Positions 1-11,638 of a stretch of DNA of 64,000 bases are shown here, piece by piece. Both the position numbers and the translations under genes were made by a program. Below the pieces are notes generated by a model, which was not told the DNA's origin, made no database searches, and worked only from the letters and a program-made list of their open reading frames with translations. This stretch comes from Theobroma cacao (lineage: Eukaryota > Streptophyta > Magnoliopsida > Malvales > Malvaceae), in contig NC_030850.1 in the NCBI RefSeq assembly GCF_000208745.1, positions 14,415,577-14,479,576 on the forward strand, given 5' to 3'. The stretch's first letter is position 1; each line of letters opens with the position of its first letter.

Positions 1-2201
1 GTAAAATTTCTTGATTTTGACTTGTGATCTACCTTTCCCATGCATTTCTCCTTATTTTTCATGATTAAATTTCATGTTTTCATGGTGAATTCATGGCTGA
101 CCAAATGGGTATGGAGAGAGACTGAAGTTGGATTGATTTGATTCTAAGTTATGTTAGTGTTTTTAGTTAGTTTAGCATATTTAGAAACAAAACAACAAGA
201 AAAAAAATCATTTTCTCCCATTACCCATTAGAGGCTGAATTTTCTAGGGAGAATATTGAGGTTGAAATTGATGATATTTCATGATATTTTGGTGATATTT
301 GATGTTTGGTGAGGCTAGAAATTAAATGGGAAACTTTGGTGTGACAATTTGAATTTTTGCTCAATGTATAGACATGTGTGATTATTGACCCGAGACTGAT
401 AAATTGAATCTCATTCACAGTCACTGAGGTAATTTAGGTATAATTTGAGCGTAGAAAGTGAAAAGAATTGATTTGGAGTTAAATTGGAGATTTTAGCCGA
501 TTAGATCGAGTATAGTATGACTTAGGTCGAATATTACATTTAAGCGATTAATAAGACATTTTGCATTCCATATCATGCATTAGTAGTCTAAATTAGTTTA
601 ATTTCAATTTAGTACCAATGTGATGAATTTCTCGATTTTGTACTATGTCAAGGTGGTAAGTCCTCCGATAAAGGCAAGGGAATTATACCCGAGGACCAGT
701 AGTCTGAGTATTTCGAAAATCCCTACTCTAGACATTGTGAGTAACCTTACCATCATTTTAATTATCTAAAGTATATTTTTATTCAGTTTTGGTGAATTTT
801 ATGAAAATGAGTTCAAATGGTAAATTTTTATGTTTTGTAAACAAAATGTGTTTAAATGAAAAGACTTTATAAATTGTCTTGAAACGAAATAACGATTTTA
901 AAAATAGAGTAATTAGAGACCACTGGTATGTTGTAAATTTATGATTGGAAATTGATGGCTTATGTTATATTGTTATTGTGTTGGCATGACTGGTTGGGCT
1001 ATGTTTTATGAATTGTATGAATTGTTTTATTTTACCTTTGCAGGTTGGGTAGTATTATATTAGCCCTGTCACGCTGTTAAAATTTTATTATATAGTAGGT
1101 TTAGCTTGCTGTAGTAGGCGGATTCTGTGGACTAGCCTATTAGAGAGGCACGGAATCCAAATATAAATATGTACCTTGGTCGAAGAGGCTCGTAAGGTAT
1201 CCCAAAGGTATGGTTAGAGTCCACGTCATGCTGAACCACCTCGTGACGATGAACTCCGCTAACGCTAAGGAACGACTGTGTTTTTCAAACTAAAAATATG
1301 TTTTCGTGTATACGAAATTTTTATAGCCTTGGCGGACTCGGTAAGATGCCTCAGCCAAGGTATCCCCGAGAATGATTTTGGCAGGAGCCAAGTTTTTTTT
1401 AAAATACTCATAAGCCATGTTGATTATTTAAATGAAATGAATACTTATGTTATGAAAAACTTATTTAGATGAAATGTTTTAATAGTCTCATTTTACTCGG
1501 ACTTTAGATCTTTTGAATGATGTTTGTTTACCCACTGTGATTGTATAATCTCAGTACCCTCCTTTCCCTCCATTTTAGGCTTAGATTAAACAGTATATAG
1601 CTGATCTCATCGAGGATTACCGTTAGGTTTGCATTATTCAAATTGTAGGTTTATAGTCCTCTTTACTTTTGTTTATTCGGGGGCTCACTTATTATTGTAA
1701 ATTAAATTAAATATTTTGGCTTACTGTATTACAGTATGTATGAATTTATTTAACTTTTACGCTACAAAAATTATTTACGTATAACTCTAAAAATATTATT
1801 TTATAAGAAAATAGAATATTTTACTTAACATTTCTTTTATTTTCTTATTATATCCAAATAATCGAAATTTCATTTTAAATGAAGATTTTAGACTTTAAAA
1901 CTCACTTTTGATTATGAATTATATGTTTTGTACTCGTATATTACATTTTAGAAGGTTTCGAAATTTTTGGAGAAAAATGACTAAAATACCCCTATGAGAT
2001 GAAAATTATTATTTTATTTGTTTTGAGTTGGAAACAGCTTAAAATCTTTTAGAACATGATTTTCGACAACGATTACTCATGAGGGAAATGAGATACTGAT
2101 ATTAAGCCTTGCGGGGTCCTGGTTGGCATTCCGGAAAATGAGTGTCTATCGGGATACCGCGATGGTTGTCACGGGCTCGAGGGGAGTACCGGGTCATGAC
2201 A
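1..2201 (+). repeat. Left LTR of the Ty3 element (3' three-quarters)
   Basis: The sequence matches 8013-10216 almost base for base. It ends in ...GTCATGACA immediately before the primer-binding site. Bases about 380-1015 show no difference from the right LTR by eye, while 1016-1370 differ at dozens of sites, mostly transitions. Confidence 0.95.
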
Positions 2202-2208
2202 ATTCAAT

Positions 2209-2220
2209 TGGTATTAGAGC
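2209..2220 (+). other. Primer-binding site, initiator tRNA-Met type
   Basis: TGGTATTAGAGC lies 7 bases after the LTR end. It matches the start of the usual plant retrotransposon site TGGTATCAGAGC, complementary to the 3' end of initiator tRNA-Met, with one C-to-T change. Confidence 0.88.
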
Positions 2221-2383
2221 TTTTGGTTTTAAAGATAAGAGTTTTTGGTTTTAAAGTGGTTTTAAAAAAAAATTACAATATCAAAGTGGTCCCAGATTAA
2301 GTTAGGTTAAGTTGAAGAATGCATGCATCTGCATATAGAGCCTAAGGTTCCCTAAACTTGCTCGTTTTCTCTTATAGATTATT

Positions 2384-3740
2384 ATACCTCCTCGACACGG
2401 ACGCCCACCTCTCACTATATCGATTGGGAGGGGAAGAGGTCATTCCCAACATCGTCAACTAGATGCAGTAGGGGAAAAATTGACTGCGTCTACCATTCGA
2501 GTAGCACCTGCTACTGAGCAGGCCGAGACTCCTCCACATCCTCCAAATCCTCCACCACCTACTGGTATTCTCGCCAAGCCTACTGAGGCAACACAAGCAT
2601 TGGCAGCTTTCTTTACCGCAATGGCTAGTCAAGCTCAAACTGGTCAAGCTCCACCTATAGTGCCTACAGCTACTCTTTTAGTTCTGCCAGTACAGGATGT
2701 ATCCATTTCCAAGAAGCTGAAGGAGGCTAGACAATTGGGTTGTGTTTCTTTCACGGGTGAGTTGGATGCCACTGTGGCAAAAGACTGGATTAATCAAGTT
2801 TCAGAGACACTCTCTACTATGAGGTTGGATGATGATATGAAGCTAATGGTGGCTACGAGATTGCTAGAGAAGAAGGCTCGTACTTGGTGGAATTCGGTGA
2901 AGTCTCGTTCCACTACTTCTTAGACATGGTCTAACTTTCTCAAAGAATTTGATGATCAGTATTTCACTTATTTCCATCAGAAAGAAAAAAGAGAGAATTT
3001 TTGAGCTTAAAATAAGGAAATCTAATGGTAGAGGAGTACGAGACTCATTTTAACGAGCTGATATTATATGTGCCAGATCTGGTGAAATTTGAGCAAGATC
3101 AGGTCAGTTATTTCGAGGAAGGGCTCCGTAATGAGATTATAGAGCGAATGACGGTGACAAGTAGGGAGCCACATAAGGAGGTGGTACAGATGGATTTACG
3201 AGCTGAGAAGCTCGCTATTGAGAATAGGAGGATTCGGATCGAGTTTGCAAAAAAGATGAATCCTAGTATATCTTCTAGTCAGCTAGTAAAAAAGACAAAG
3301 ACTCATCTGCTTCAGGGAGTACTACCTCTGTTTTGGTGACATCTCCTCGACCTCGATTTTCATAGACACAGCATAGGCCTCCAAGATTTAATAGATTTAA
3401 GATGACTACTTCTGGGAAGAGTTTTGGAGGTTTTGATAGATGCAAGAGGTGTGGGAAGAATCATGTTAGGCAGTGTAGGGCACTAGTATGATGTTATCAT
3501 TGTGGTCAGTCAGGTCACTTTAAGAGTGATTGCCCACAGTTGAGACGGGCTACTGCAACTGCTCCATTTCCACCAGCTCGTATGGATATACAGAGGAGAG
3601 ATCTTTCTAGGCTACCACCGAGGCAGGGAGTGGCTATATAGTTTGGTGTAGAAAGTAACACCCCGACATATCCACCTTTGAGACCATAGACTCGTACCTC
3701 GACAAGAGTTTTCGCTGTGACGAAAAAATAGGCACGGGTC
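2384..3740 (+). pseudogene. Gag (capsid/nucleocapsid) of the Ty3 element, broken
   Basis: Gag forms the virus-like particle of LTR retrotransposons. The N-terminal frame opens at 2384 with PPRHGRPPL, the usual start of this Gag family, but the expected ATG reads ATA. A capsid region with the motif KARTWWNS follows to a TAG at 2921. A one-base shift in a T run near 3000 and another in an A run near 3285 move the frame. Two zinc knuckles are visible near 3450-3533, the second a canonical C-x2-C-x4-H-x4-C at 3492-3533 preceded by an in-frame TGA. There is no intact protein. Family assignment is firm; the exact ancestral frame is inferred. Confidence 0.85.
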
Positions 3741-4030
3741 TGACCTGAAGCAGTGACAGGTGCTATGTCTTTATTTGATAAAAATGCTTATGTTTTAATA
3801 GATTCTGGCTTAGATAAGTCGTATGTGAGTACGGCATTTGCATCAATTTATGAAAAAAACCTATCACCATTAGAGAAAGAAATTGTAGTTCACACCCCTT
3901 TAAGAGAAAAGCTAGTTAGAAACAGTTGTTATAAAGACTGTGGTGTAAGGGTAGGTGAGGAATAATTTAGAGGAGACTTGATTCCTCTAGAGATCCAAGA
4001 TTTCATTTGATATTGGGTATGGACTGGTTA
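3741..4030 (+). pseudogene. Aspartic protease domain of the Ty3 element, broken
   Basis: The retropepsin active-site triad D-S-G is encoded at 3801-3809 in the context VLIDSGLDKSYVS. The frame stops at 3963-3965 (TAA). A small shift near 4000 is needed to join it to the reverse transcriptase frame that starts LILGMDWL, the conserved end of this protease family. Non-functional as it stands. Confidence 0.8.
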
Positions 4031-7000
4031 ACTGCACATCGGGCGAATGTGGACTGTTTTAGGAAAGAAGTTGTTCTTCAAAATTCAGAGGGAGCAAAAA
4101 TTGTATTTGCAGGGGAACGTCGAGTATTACCGTCTTGTGTAATCTCGGCCATCAAAGCTTTGAAACTAGTGCAGAAAGGGTATCCAACTTATTTGGCTCA
4201 CGTGATCGATATTTCAAATGGGGAACCTAAGTTAGAGGATGTCCCAATAGTAAGTGAGTTTCCTGATGTATTTTCTGATGATTTACCTGGACTACCTCCT
4301 GATCGAGAGCTTGAGTTCCCTATTGATTTACTTTCGGGTGCCGCACCTATTTCTATCCCTCCATATCGAATGGCTCCGACAGAGTTGAAGGAACTAAAAG
4401 TCTAATTGCAAGATTTGGTGGATAAGAATTTTATTCACCCTAGCACTTCTCGTTAGGGAGCACCAATCCTATTTATAAAGAAGAAGGATGGCATTCTTCG
4501 ATTGTGTATCGATTACAGTCAGCTGAATCGAGTGACCATCAAGAATAAATACCCTTTACCCTGGATTGATGATCTTTTTGATCAATTACGAGGTGCTATG
4601 GTGTTCTCTAAGATTGATTTGAGGTCTGGGTATTATCAGTTGAAGATTAAGGAGCATGATGTACCCAAGACTGCTTTTAGGACGCGTTATGGGCATTATG
4701 AGTTTCTAGTGATGTCGTTTGGTTTGACTAATGCCCCGGCAGCTTTTATGGATCTTATGAATAGGGTGTTCCATCCATACTTGGATAAGTTTGTGATAGT
4801 ATTCATAGATGACATCCTGGTTTATTCAAAGAATGATGATGAACATGCTGCCTATTTGCGCATTGTGTTGCAAACTTTGCGCGAGAGACAACTCTATGCT
4901 AAGTTCTCTAAATGTGAGTTCTAGTTAAAGAAAGTGGTTTTCTTGGGACATGTTGTGTCTGAAGCTGGAATTTATGTTGATCCCAAGAAGATTGAGGCCA
5001 TTTTACAATGGGAGCAACCGATAACGGTAACTAAGATTCGTAGTTTCCTTGGCTTAGCCGGTTATTATCGGAGATTTGTTTAGGGATTTTCTTTGATAGC
5101 AGCTCCTCTGACTCGTTTGACTTGTAAAGGAGCTAAGTTTAAGTGGGATGATATTTGTGAGAATCGATTTCAGGAGCTAAAGAACCGGTTAACCTCCACT
5201 CCCGTTTTAACACTTCCTGTTAATGGAAAAGAATTTGTGGTGTACAGTGATGCATCTAAGTTGGGATTAGGGTGTGTGTTGATGCAGGATGAGAAAGTAA
5301 TAGCTTATGCTTCCCAGTAGTTGAAGAAGCACGAGACGAATTACCCTACTCATGACTTGGAGTTAGCAGCAGTAGTCTTCGCATTGAAGATTTGGAGACA
5401 TTATTTATATGGTGAGCGTTGTCGGATTTTTACTGATCATAAGAGTTTAAAATATTTGCTCACCCAGAAAGAGCTTAACTTGAGACAAAGACAATGGTTG
5501 GAGTTGATTAAGGATTATGACTTGGTAATTGATTATCATCCTGGAAAGGCAAATGTTGTAGCGGATGCTTTAAGTCGTAAATCCTCATCTTCATTAGCAG
5601 TACTTCAGAGTTTTTATTTTTCGATGTTACTTGAGATGAAATCTCTAGGGATCCAATTGAATAATGGTGAGGATGGAACCCTACTTGCTAGTTTTGTTGT
5701 GAGACCTTCATTGTTGAATCAGATCAGAGAATTGCAGAAATCCGATGATTGGTTGAAGTAGGAAGTTCAAAAGCTGCAAGATGGAGAAACTAGTGAGTTT
5801 AGACTCAATGATTACGGTACTTTGATGCTTAGATACCGAATTTGTGTCCCTAAGGATGATTAGTTGAGAGGAGCTATTGTGGAGGAAGCTCATTCTTCCG
5901 CCTATGCTTTACATCCCGAAAGCACCAAGATGTATCGGACTATTAACGGAAGTTATTGGTGGTCAGGTATGAAATGAGACATAGCAGAGTTTGTAGTGAA
6001 ATGTCTCACATGCCAACAGATCAAGGCGGAGCATCAAAAACTGTCAGGTACTCTTCAGCCTTTACCGATTCCTGAATGGAAATGGGAACACGTGACTATG
6101 GACTTTGTATTGGGTTTGTCGCGGACGCAGAGTCGAAAAGATGCTACTTGGGTGATTGTTGATAGATTGACTAAGTCCGCCCATTTCTTGGCTATCCATA
6201 GCACGTATTCTATTGAGAAACTGGTGAAACTTTATATAGATGAAATTGTGAGATTACACGGAGTTCCAGTTTCTATTGTGTCAGATCGAGACCCTCGATT
6301 TACTTCTTGATTTTGGCCGAAATTTCAGGAAACTCTCGAAACTAAATTGAGATTTAGTACTGCCTTTTATCCGCAGACAAATGGTCAATCTAAGAAAACT
6401 ATTCAGACTCTAGAAGATATGCTACGAGCTTGTGTCATTGACTTTATTGGGAGTTGGGACAGACATTTGTCATTGGTGGAGTTCGCGTATAATAACAGTT
6501 TTTAGTCTAGTATTGGGATGGCACCATACGAGGCTTTATATGGAAGGAAGTGTCGAACTCCACTCTGTTGGGATGAAGTGGGAGAGAGGAAATTATTTAA
6601 TGTGGAATTGATTGATCTGACAAATGACAAAGTCAAGATTATTCGAGAGCGATTAAAGACAGCTCAAGATAGGCAAAAGAGTTATTCTGATAAACGAAGG
6701 AAAGATTTGGAGTTTGAAGTCAACGATAAAGTTTTTCTTAAGGTTTCTCCTTGAAAAGGTAATAATTTGAAAATTTCAAGTATTAAATCTTATTATATTA
6801 CACTATTGTGATAATTTGTGGTATTTATTGGATAATGAAAGGTGTGATTTGATTCGCGAAGTGGGGAAAGCTTAATCCGAGATATATTGGACCTTTCCGT
6901 ATCATTGAAAGAATTGGGCCATTGGTTTACAAACTTGAATTACCTCCGGAGTTAGATCGGATTCATAATGTCCTCCACGTCTCGATGTTGAAAAATTATG

Positions 7001-7233
7001 TTCCCGATCTTTCCCATATTTTAGAGACACCTCCAATTGAGTTGCATGAAGATTTGAAGTTTGAGGTGCAGCCGGAACGTATTCTAGATCGAAAGGATCG
7101 AGTGTTGAGGAGCAAGAGCATTCCAATGGTGAAAGTATTGTGGAAGAATACTCGAATGAAGGAGATGACATGGGATGTCGAGCACCAGATGGGAAGCCAA
7201 TACCCACATCTTTTCGTCGAGTCCGGTAAGTGA
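4007..7233 (+). pseudogene. Pol: reverse transcriptase, RNase H, integrase and chromodomain-like tail, disrupted
   Basis: This region copied the element's RNA into DNA and inserted it. One frame runs from 4007 to 6754 without any frameshift but holds in-frame stops. The reverse transcriptase catalytic motif FIDD is at 4802-4813. RNase H follows (SDASKLGLG near 5246; TDHKSLKYL). Integrase has its HHCC zinc-binding region (CLTCQQ near 6001), the first catalytic Asp in TMDFVLGL, the second in SDRD near 6284, and a Lys (AAG, 6392-6394) where the catalytic Glu of DD35E should be. An 83-bp segment interrupts the frame at 6759-6841. The end (to 7233) carries a chromodomain-like [10 protein letters not shown]...MTWD block. 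Confidence 0.92.
6759..6841 (+). other. 83-bp GT...AG segment interrupting integrase
   Basis: The conserved integrase stretch ending SP(W)KG and resuming VI(R)F is split by 83 AT-rich bases. They begin GTAATA after AAAG and end AATGAAAG. Removing exactly 6759-6841 restores the frame. The same breakpoints also read as an insertion of 77 bases flanked by a 6-bp direct repeat AAAGGT (6755-6760 and 6838-6843). No terminal inverted repeat is visible. It may be a small insertion with target duplication or an intron-like sequence. Confidence 0.6.
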
Positions 7234-7256
7234 AATTTTGAAGTCAAAATTTTATT

Positions 7257-7269
7257 TTAAGGGGGGTAG
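7257..7269 (+). other. Polypurine tract
   Basis: TTAAGGGGGGTAG lies directly before the right LTR, the expected place for plus-strand priming in an LTR retrotransposon. Confidence 0.85.
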
Positions 7270-10216
7270 TGCTATAAAGCCTGACCTCATAAATACTTGT
7301 CATGACATGCATGTGATGGATAGCATGTTTGTATGCTAGGAAAGCCCCGAAAATCGTTAAAAGCCGGTAGTGTACTTAATAGTATAACTAAGTTGAACTA
7401 AGCTTCGAACTAGATCAAATAGAGAATTTAAGGTGAAATTGAGAATTTTAAAGTCCCATAATGACTAAAAATGGTGATTCAGAGTTCGAAGATCGAATTG
7501 GAGTCAAATTGGAAAATTTGCTATTTAGGCGTAAAATGGTAATTTTGCCACTCGAGGACAAAATGAAAATTTTTTTGAAAGATTTTGATCATATTTGACT
7601 TATTGGAATATAATTTGAAGTTGAGAAGTGAAAAATTGTAATCCCGATATTTTTTAGAGCATAGGGGTAAAATGGTAATTTTATCACCCCATGGACAAAA
7701 TCGTAATTTTCCACCATCAGGACACTTGTCCAGCACATGGTCTTCCCTTATCCTCATTTTGACCTTTGACTAATCATGTGGTGGAGAATGGAAGCATAAT
7801 TATTAAAGTATAAAAAAAATGGACTAATAAGCATGTGACATGTGTCAAGTAAGGATATTTTATTATTTTCCATAAAAATCAGCCCATATTTATCCCATTT
7901 TCTCTTCATGTGGCCGGCCATAGTAAGAACAAAGAGAGGAAAGGAAAAACACAAAACCTAGGTGGGAAAATTGAAGAAAAAGTGTGGGATTTCAAGGAAT
8001 CAAGCAATCAAAGGTAAAATTTCTTGATTTTGACTTGTGATCTACCTTTCCCATGCATTTCTCCTTATTTTTCATGATTAAATTTCATGTTTTCATGGTG
8101 AATTCATGGCTGACCAAATGGGTATGGATAGAGAATGAAGTTGGATTGATTTGATTCTAAGTTATGTTAGTGTTTTTAGTTAGTTTAGCATATTTAGAAA
8201 CAAAACAACAAGAAAAAAAATTCATTTTCTCCCATTACCCATAAGAGGCCGAATTTTCTAGGGAGAATATTGAGGCTGAAATTGATGATATTTCATGATA
8301 TTTTGGTGATATTTGATGTTTGGTGAGGCTAGAAATTAAATGGGAAATTTTGGTGTGAAAATCTGAATTTTTGCTCAATGTATAGACATGTGTGATTATT
8401 GACCCGAGACTGATAAATTGAATCTCATTCACAGTCACTGAGGTAATTTAGGTATAATTTGAGCGTAGAAAGTGAAAAGAATTGATTTGGAGTTAAATTG
8501 GAGATTTTAGCCGATTAGATCGAGTATAGTATGACTTAGGTCGAATATTACATTTAAGCGATTAATAAGACATTTTGCATTCCATATCATGCATTAGTAG
8601 TCTAAATTAGTTTAATTTCAATTTAGTACCAATGTGATGAATTTCTCGATTTTGTACTATGTCAAGGTGGTAAGTCCTCCGATAAAGGCAAGGGAATTAT
8701 ACCCGAGGACCAGTAGTCTGAGTATTTCGAAAATCCCTACTCTAGACATTGTGAGTAACCTTACCATCATTTTAATTATCTAAAGTATATTTTTATTCAG
8801 TTTTGGTGAATTTTATGAAAATGAGTTCAAATGGTAAATTTTTATGTTTTGTAAACAAAATGTGTTTAAATGAAAAGACTTTATAAATTGTCTTGAAACG
8901 AAATAACGATTTTAAAAATAGAGTAATTAGAGACCACTGGTATGTTGTAAATTTATGATTGGAAATTGATGGCTTATGTTATATTGTTATTGTGTTGGCA
9001 TGACTGGTTGGGCTGTGTTTTATGAATTGTATGAATTGTTTTATTTTACCCTTGCAAGCTGGGTAGTATTATATTAACCTTGTCATGCTATTAAAATTTT
9101 ATTATATGGTGGGTTTAGCTTACTGCAGTGGGCGGATTTTGTGGACCAGCCTATTAGAGGAACACAAAATCCAAATATAAATATGTACATCGGTCAGAGA
9201 TGAGCATAGGGTATCTCTTTAGGTATGGTTAGAGTCCACGTCACGTCGAACCACCTCGTGACGATGAACTCCGCTAACGCCAAGGAACGGCTATGTTTTT
9301 CAAACTAAAAATATGTTTTTGTGTATATGAAATTTTTACAGCCTTGGCAGACTAGTTAAGATGCCTCGGCCAAGGTATCCCCGAGAATGATTTTGGCAGG
9401 AGCCAAGTTTTTTTTAAAATACTCATAAGCCATGTTGACTATTTAAATGAAATGAATACTTATGTTATGAAAAACTTATTTGGATGAAATGTTTGAATAG
9501 TCTCCTTTTACTCGGACATTAAATCTTTTGAATTATGTTTGTTTACTCACTGGGATTTTATAATCTCACCACCCTCCTTTCCCTCCATTTCAGGCTTAGA
9601 TTAGACTGTAGATAGCTGATCTCATCAAGGACTACCGTTGGGTTTGCATTCTTCAAACTGTAGGTTTATAGTCCTTTTTATTTTTGTTTATTCGATAGTC
9701 CACTTATTATTGTAAATTAAATTAAATTCTTTGGCTTACTGTATTACAATATGTATGAATTTATTTAACTTTTATGCTACAAAAATTATTTACGTATAAC
9801 TCTAAAAATATTGTTTTATAGGAAAATAGAATATTTTACTTAACATTTCTTTTATTTTCTTATTATATCCAAATAATCGAAATTTCATTTTAAATGAAGA
9901 TTTTAGACTTTAAAACTCACTTTTGATTATGAATTATATGTTTTGTACTTGTATATTACATTTTAGCCGATTTCAAAATTTTTAAAGAAAAATGACTAAA
10001 ATACCCCTATGAGACGAAAATTATTATTTTATTTATTTTGAGTTGGAAACAGCTTAAAATCTTCTAGAACATGATTTTCGGTAACGGTTACACACGGGGG
10101 AAATGAGATACTAATATTAAGTCTTGCGGGGTCCCGATTGGCATTTCGAAAAATGAGTGTCTATCGGGGTACCGCGGCGGTTGTCACGGGCTCGAGGGGA
10201 GTATCGGGTCGTGACA
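7270..10216 (+). repeat. Right LTR of the Ty3 element, 2947 bp
   Basis: It starts TGCTATAAAGCCTGA and ends GGGTCGTGACA, so it has TG...CA ends. The match to the left LTR fixes its extent. It is flanked on the right by AATTC, the expected right target-site copy; the left copy lies outside the window. Confidence 0.93.
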
Positions 10217-11638
10217 AATTCCCTTGCCTTTATCGGAGGACTCACCACCTTAACATAGTACAAAATCGAGAAACTTACTTCATTGGTACTAAATTGAATT
10301 TAAACTAATTTAGACTACCAATGCATGATATGGAATGCAAAATGCACTAGTAACCATCTAATCCTCAGTATTGGCCTAATTCGACTTATCACCCGATTAA
10401 TTAGCCAACGCGTCCAATTTAGCTCCAAATTGCTCCATTTTTTTTGTAAAATCTTAATTCACCAAACTCAAGTCAAATAACCTAAAATTTGGCAAAACTA
10501 TCTTCACTTTTCTTCTTAGAATTTTCAGTCAATAATGGTGCATTAACACCGTGATTTTTCCTACTACTTTTTCACACCATAATTCATCATTTTCTAACCA
10601 ATTCTCTTAAAATAAAAATCAAATTCATCCTCACTCAATACAAGGTAGGTTCGGCCATTGATGGGTGGTGGGGAAAATAAATTTTTTTCTTATTGTTTTG
10701 TTTCTAGACATGGTAAACTAACTAAAAACACTAACATAACTTAGAATCAAACCGATCCAACATCATTCTCTCTCTATACCCATTCCTACCAGCCATGAAT
10801 TCATCATGAAAATATGTAATTTAACTATGAAAAATAAGGAGAAATGCATGGGAAAGGTAGATCACAAGTCAAAATCAAGAAATTTTACCTTTTGTCACTT
10901 GTTTCCTTGAATTTCCCACACTTTTCTCTTGAAATTCTTCACCTAGGGTTTGTTTTTTCTTTTCTCCCTTTGTTCTTCTTGTTCTTGGTTTGGCCGGCCA
11001 TATGAAGGAAAATAGGCTGATTTTATGCTTATTTTAAAGCTAAATAAATAATAGATATAAACTTGACACATGTCACCACATTATTGGTCTATTTGTAATT
11101 TCTTAACTATTAAGCTTTCTCTCTCCACCACTTAAATTCCTTCAATTATCTATGGTAATATTGGATAAAATCCATGTGCTGGACAAGTGTTGGGTCTGTA
11201 AAATTATAATTTTGCCCCTAAGGTGGCAAAATTACCATTTTACCCCTATGCTCCAAAAAATATCGGGATTACAATTTTTCACTTCTCAATCTCAAATCAT
11301 ACTCCAACAAGTCAAATATGATCAAAATATTTTAAAAAAATTTCCATTTTGTCCTCAAGTGGCAAAATTACCATTTTGCCCCTAGATAGTGAAATTTTCT
11401 ATTTGACTCAAAATTGATCCTCGAACTCCAAATCACCATTTTAAATCATTCCTGGACTATAAAATTTTTAATTTCACCCTAAAATCTCTATTTGATCTAG
11501 TTCGAGGCTTAAATCAACTTTGTTGTATCTCTAGGTACAGTACCCACTTTTGTAAATTTTTTGAGACTCTCCTAGCATGCAATCATGCTATCATCACATG
11601 TATATCATGACAAGTATTTTATAAGATCAGGCTTTACA
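10217..11638 (-). repeat. Antisense LTR of the same Ty3 family, truncated by insertion of the first element
   Basis: The reverse complement matches the 5' half of the family LTR. The TG end lies at 11638 (plus strand ...AGGCTTTACA) and the match runs leftwards to the point equivalent to 690 of the left LTR, where the first element interrupts it. The other half should lie left of the window. Confidence 0.88.

Larger units (their letters stand above)
1..10216 (+). mobile_element. Ty3/gypsy LTR retrotransposon, Tekay/Del-like chromovirus, degenerate; left end outside window
   Basis: Two long direct repeats (1-2201 and 7270-10216) flank an internal region with, in order, a primer-binding site, Gag with zinc knuckles, protease, reverse transcriptase, RNase H, integrase, a chromodomain-like tail and a polypurine tract. 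The order PR-RT-RH-IN places it in Ty3/gypsy. The C-terminal region resembling a chromodomain, the long LTRs (about 2.9 kb) and the short internal region (about 5 kb) suit the Tekay/Del lineage. All reading frames are broken, so this copy is dead. The first 740 or so bases of the left LTR lie before the window. Its right end abuts an antisense LTR of the same family that is cut off exactly at the junction, so the element inserted into that LTR. Confidence 0.93.
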
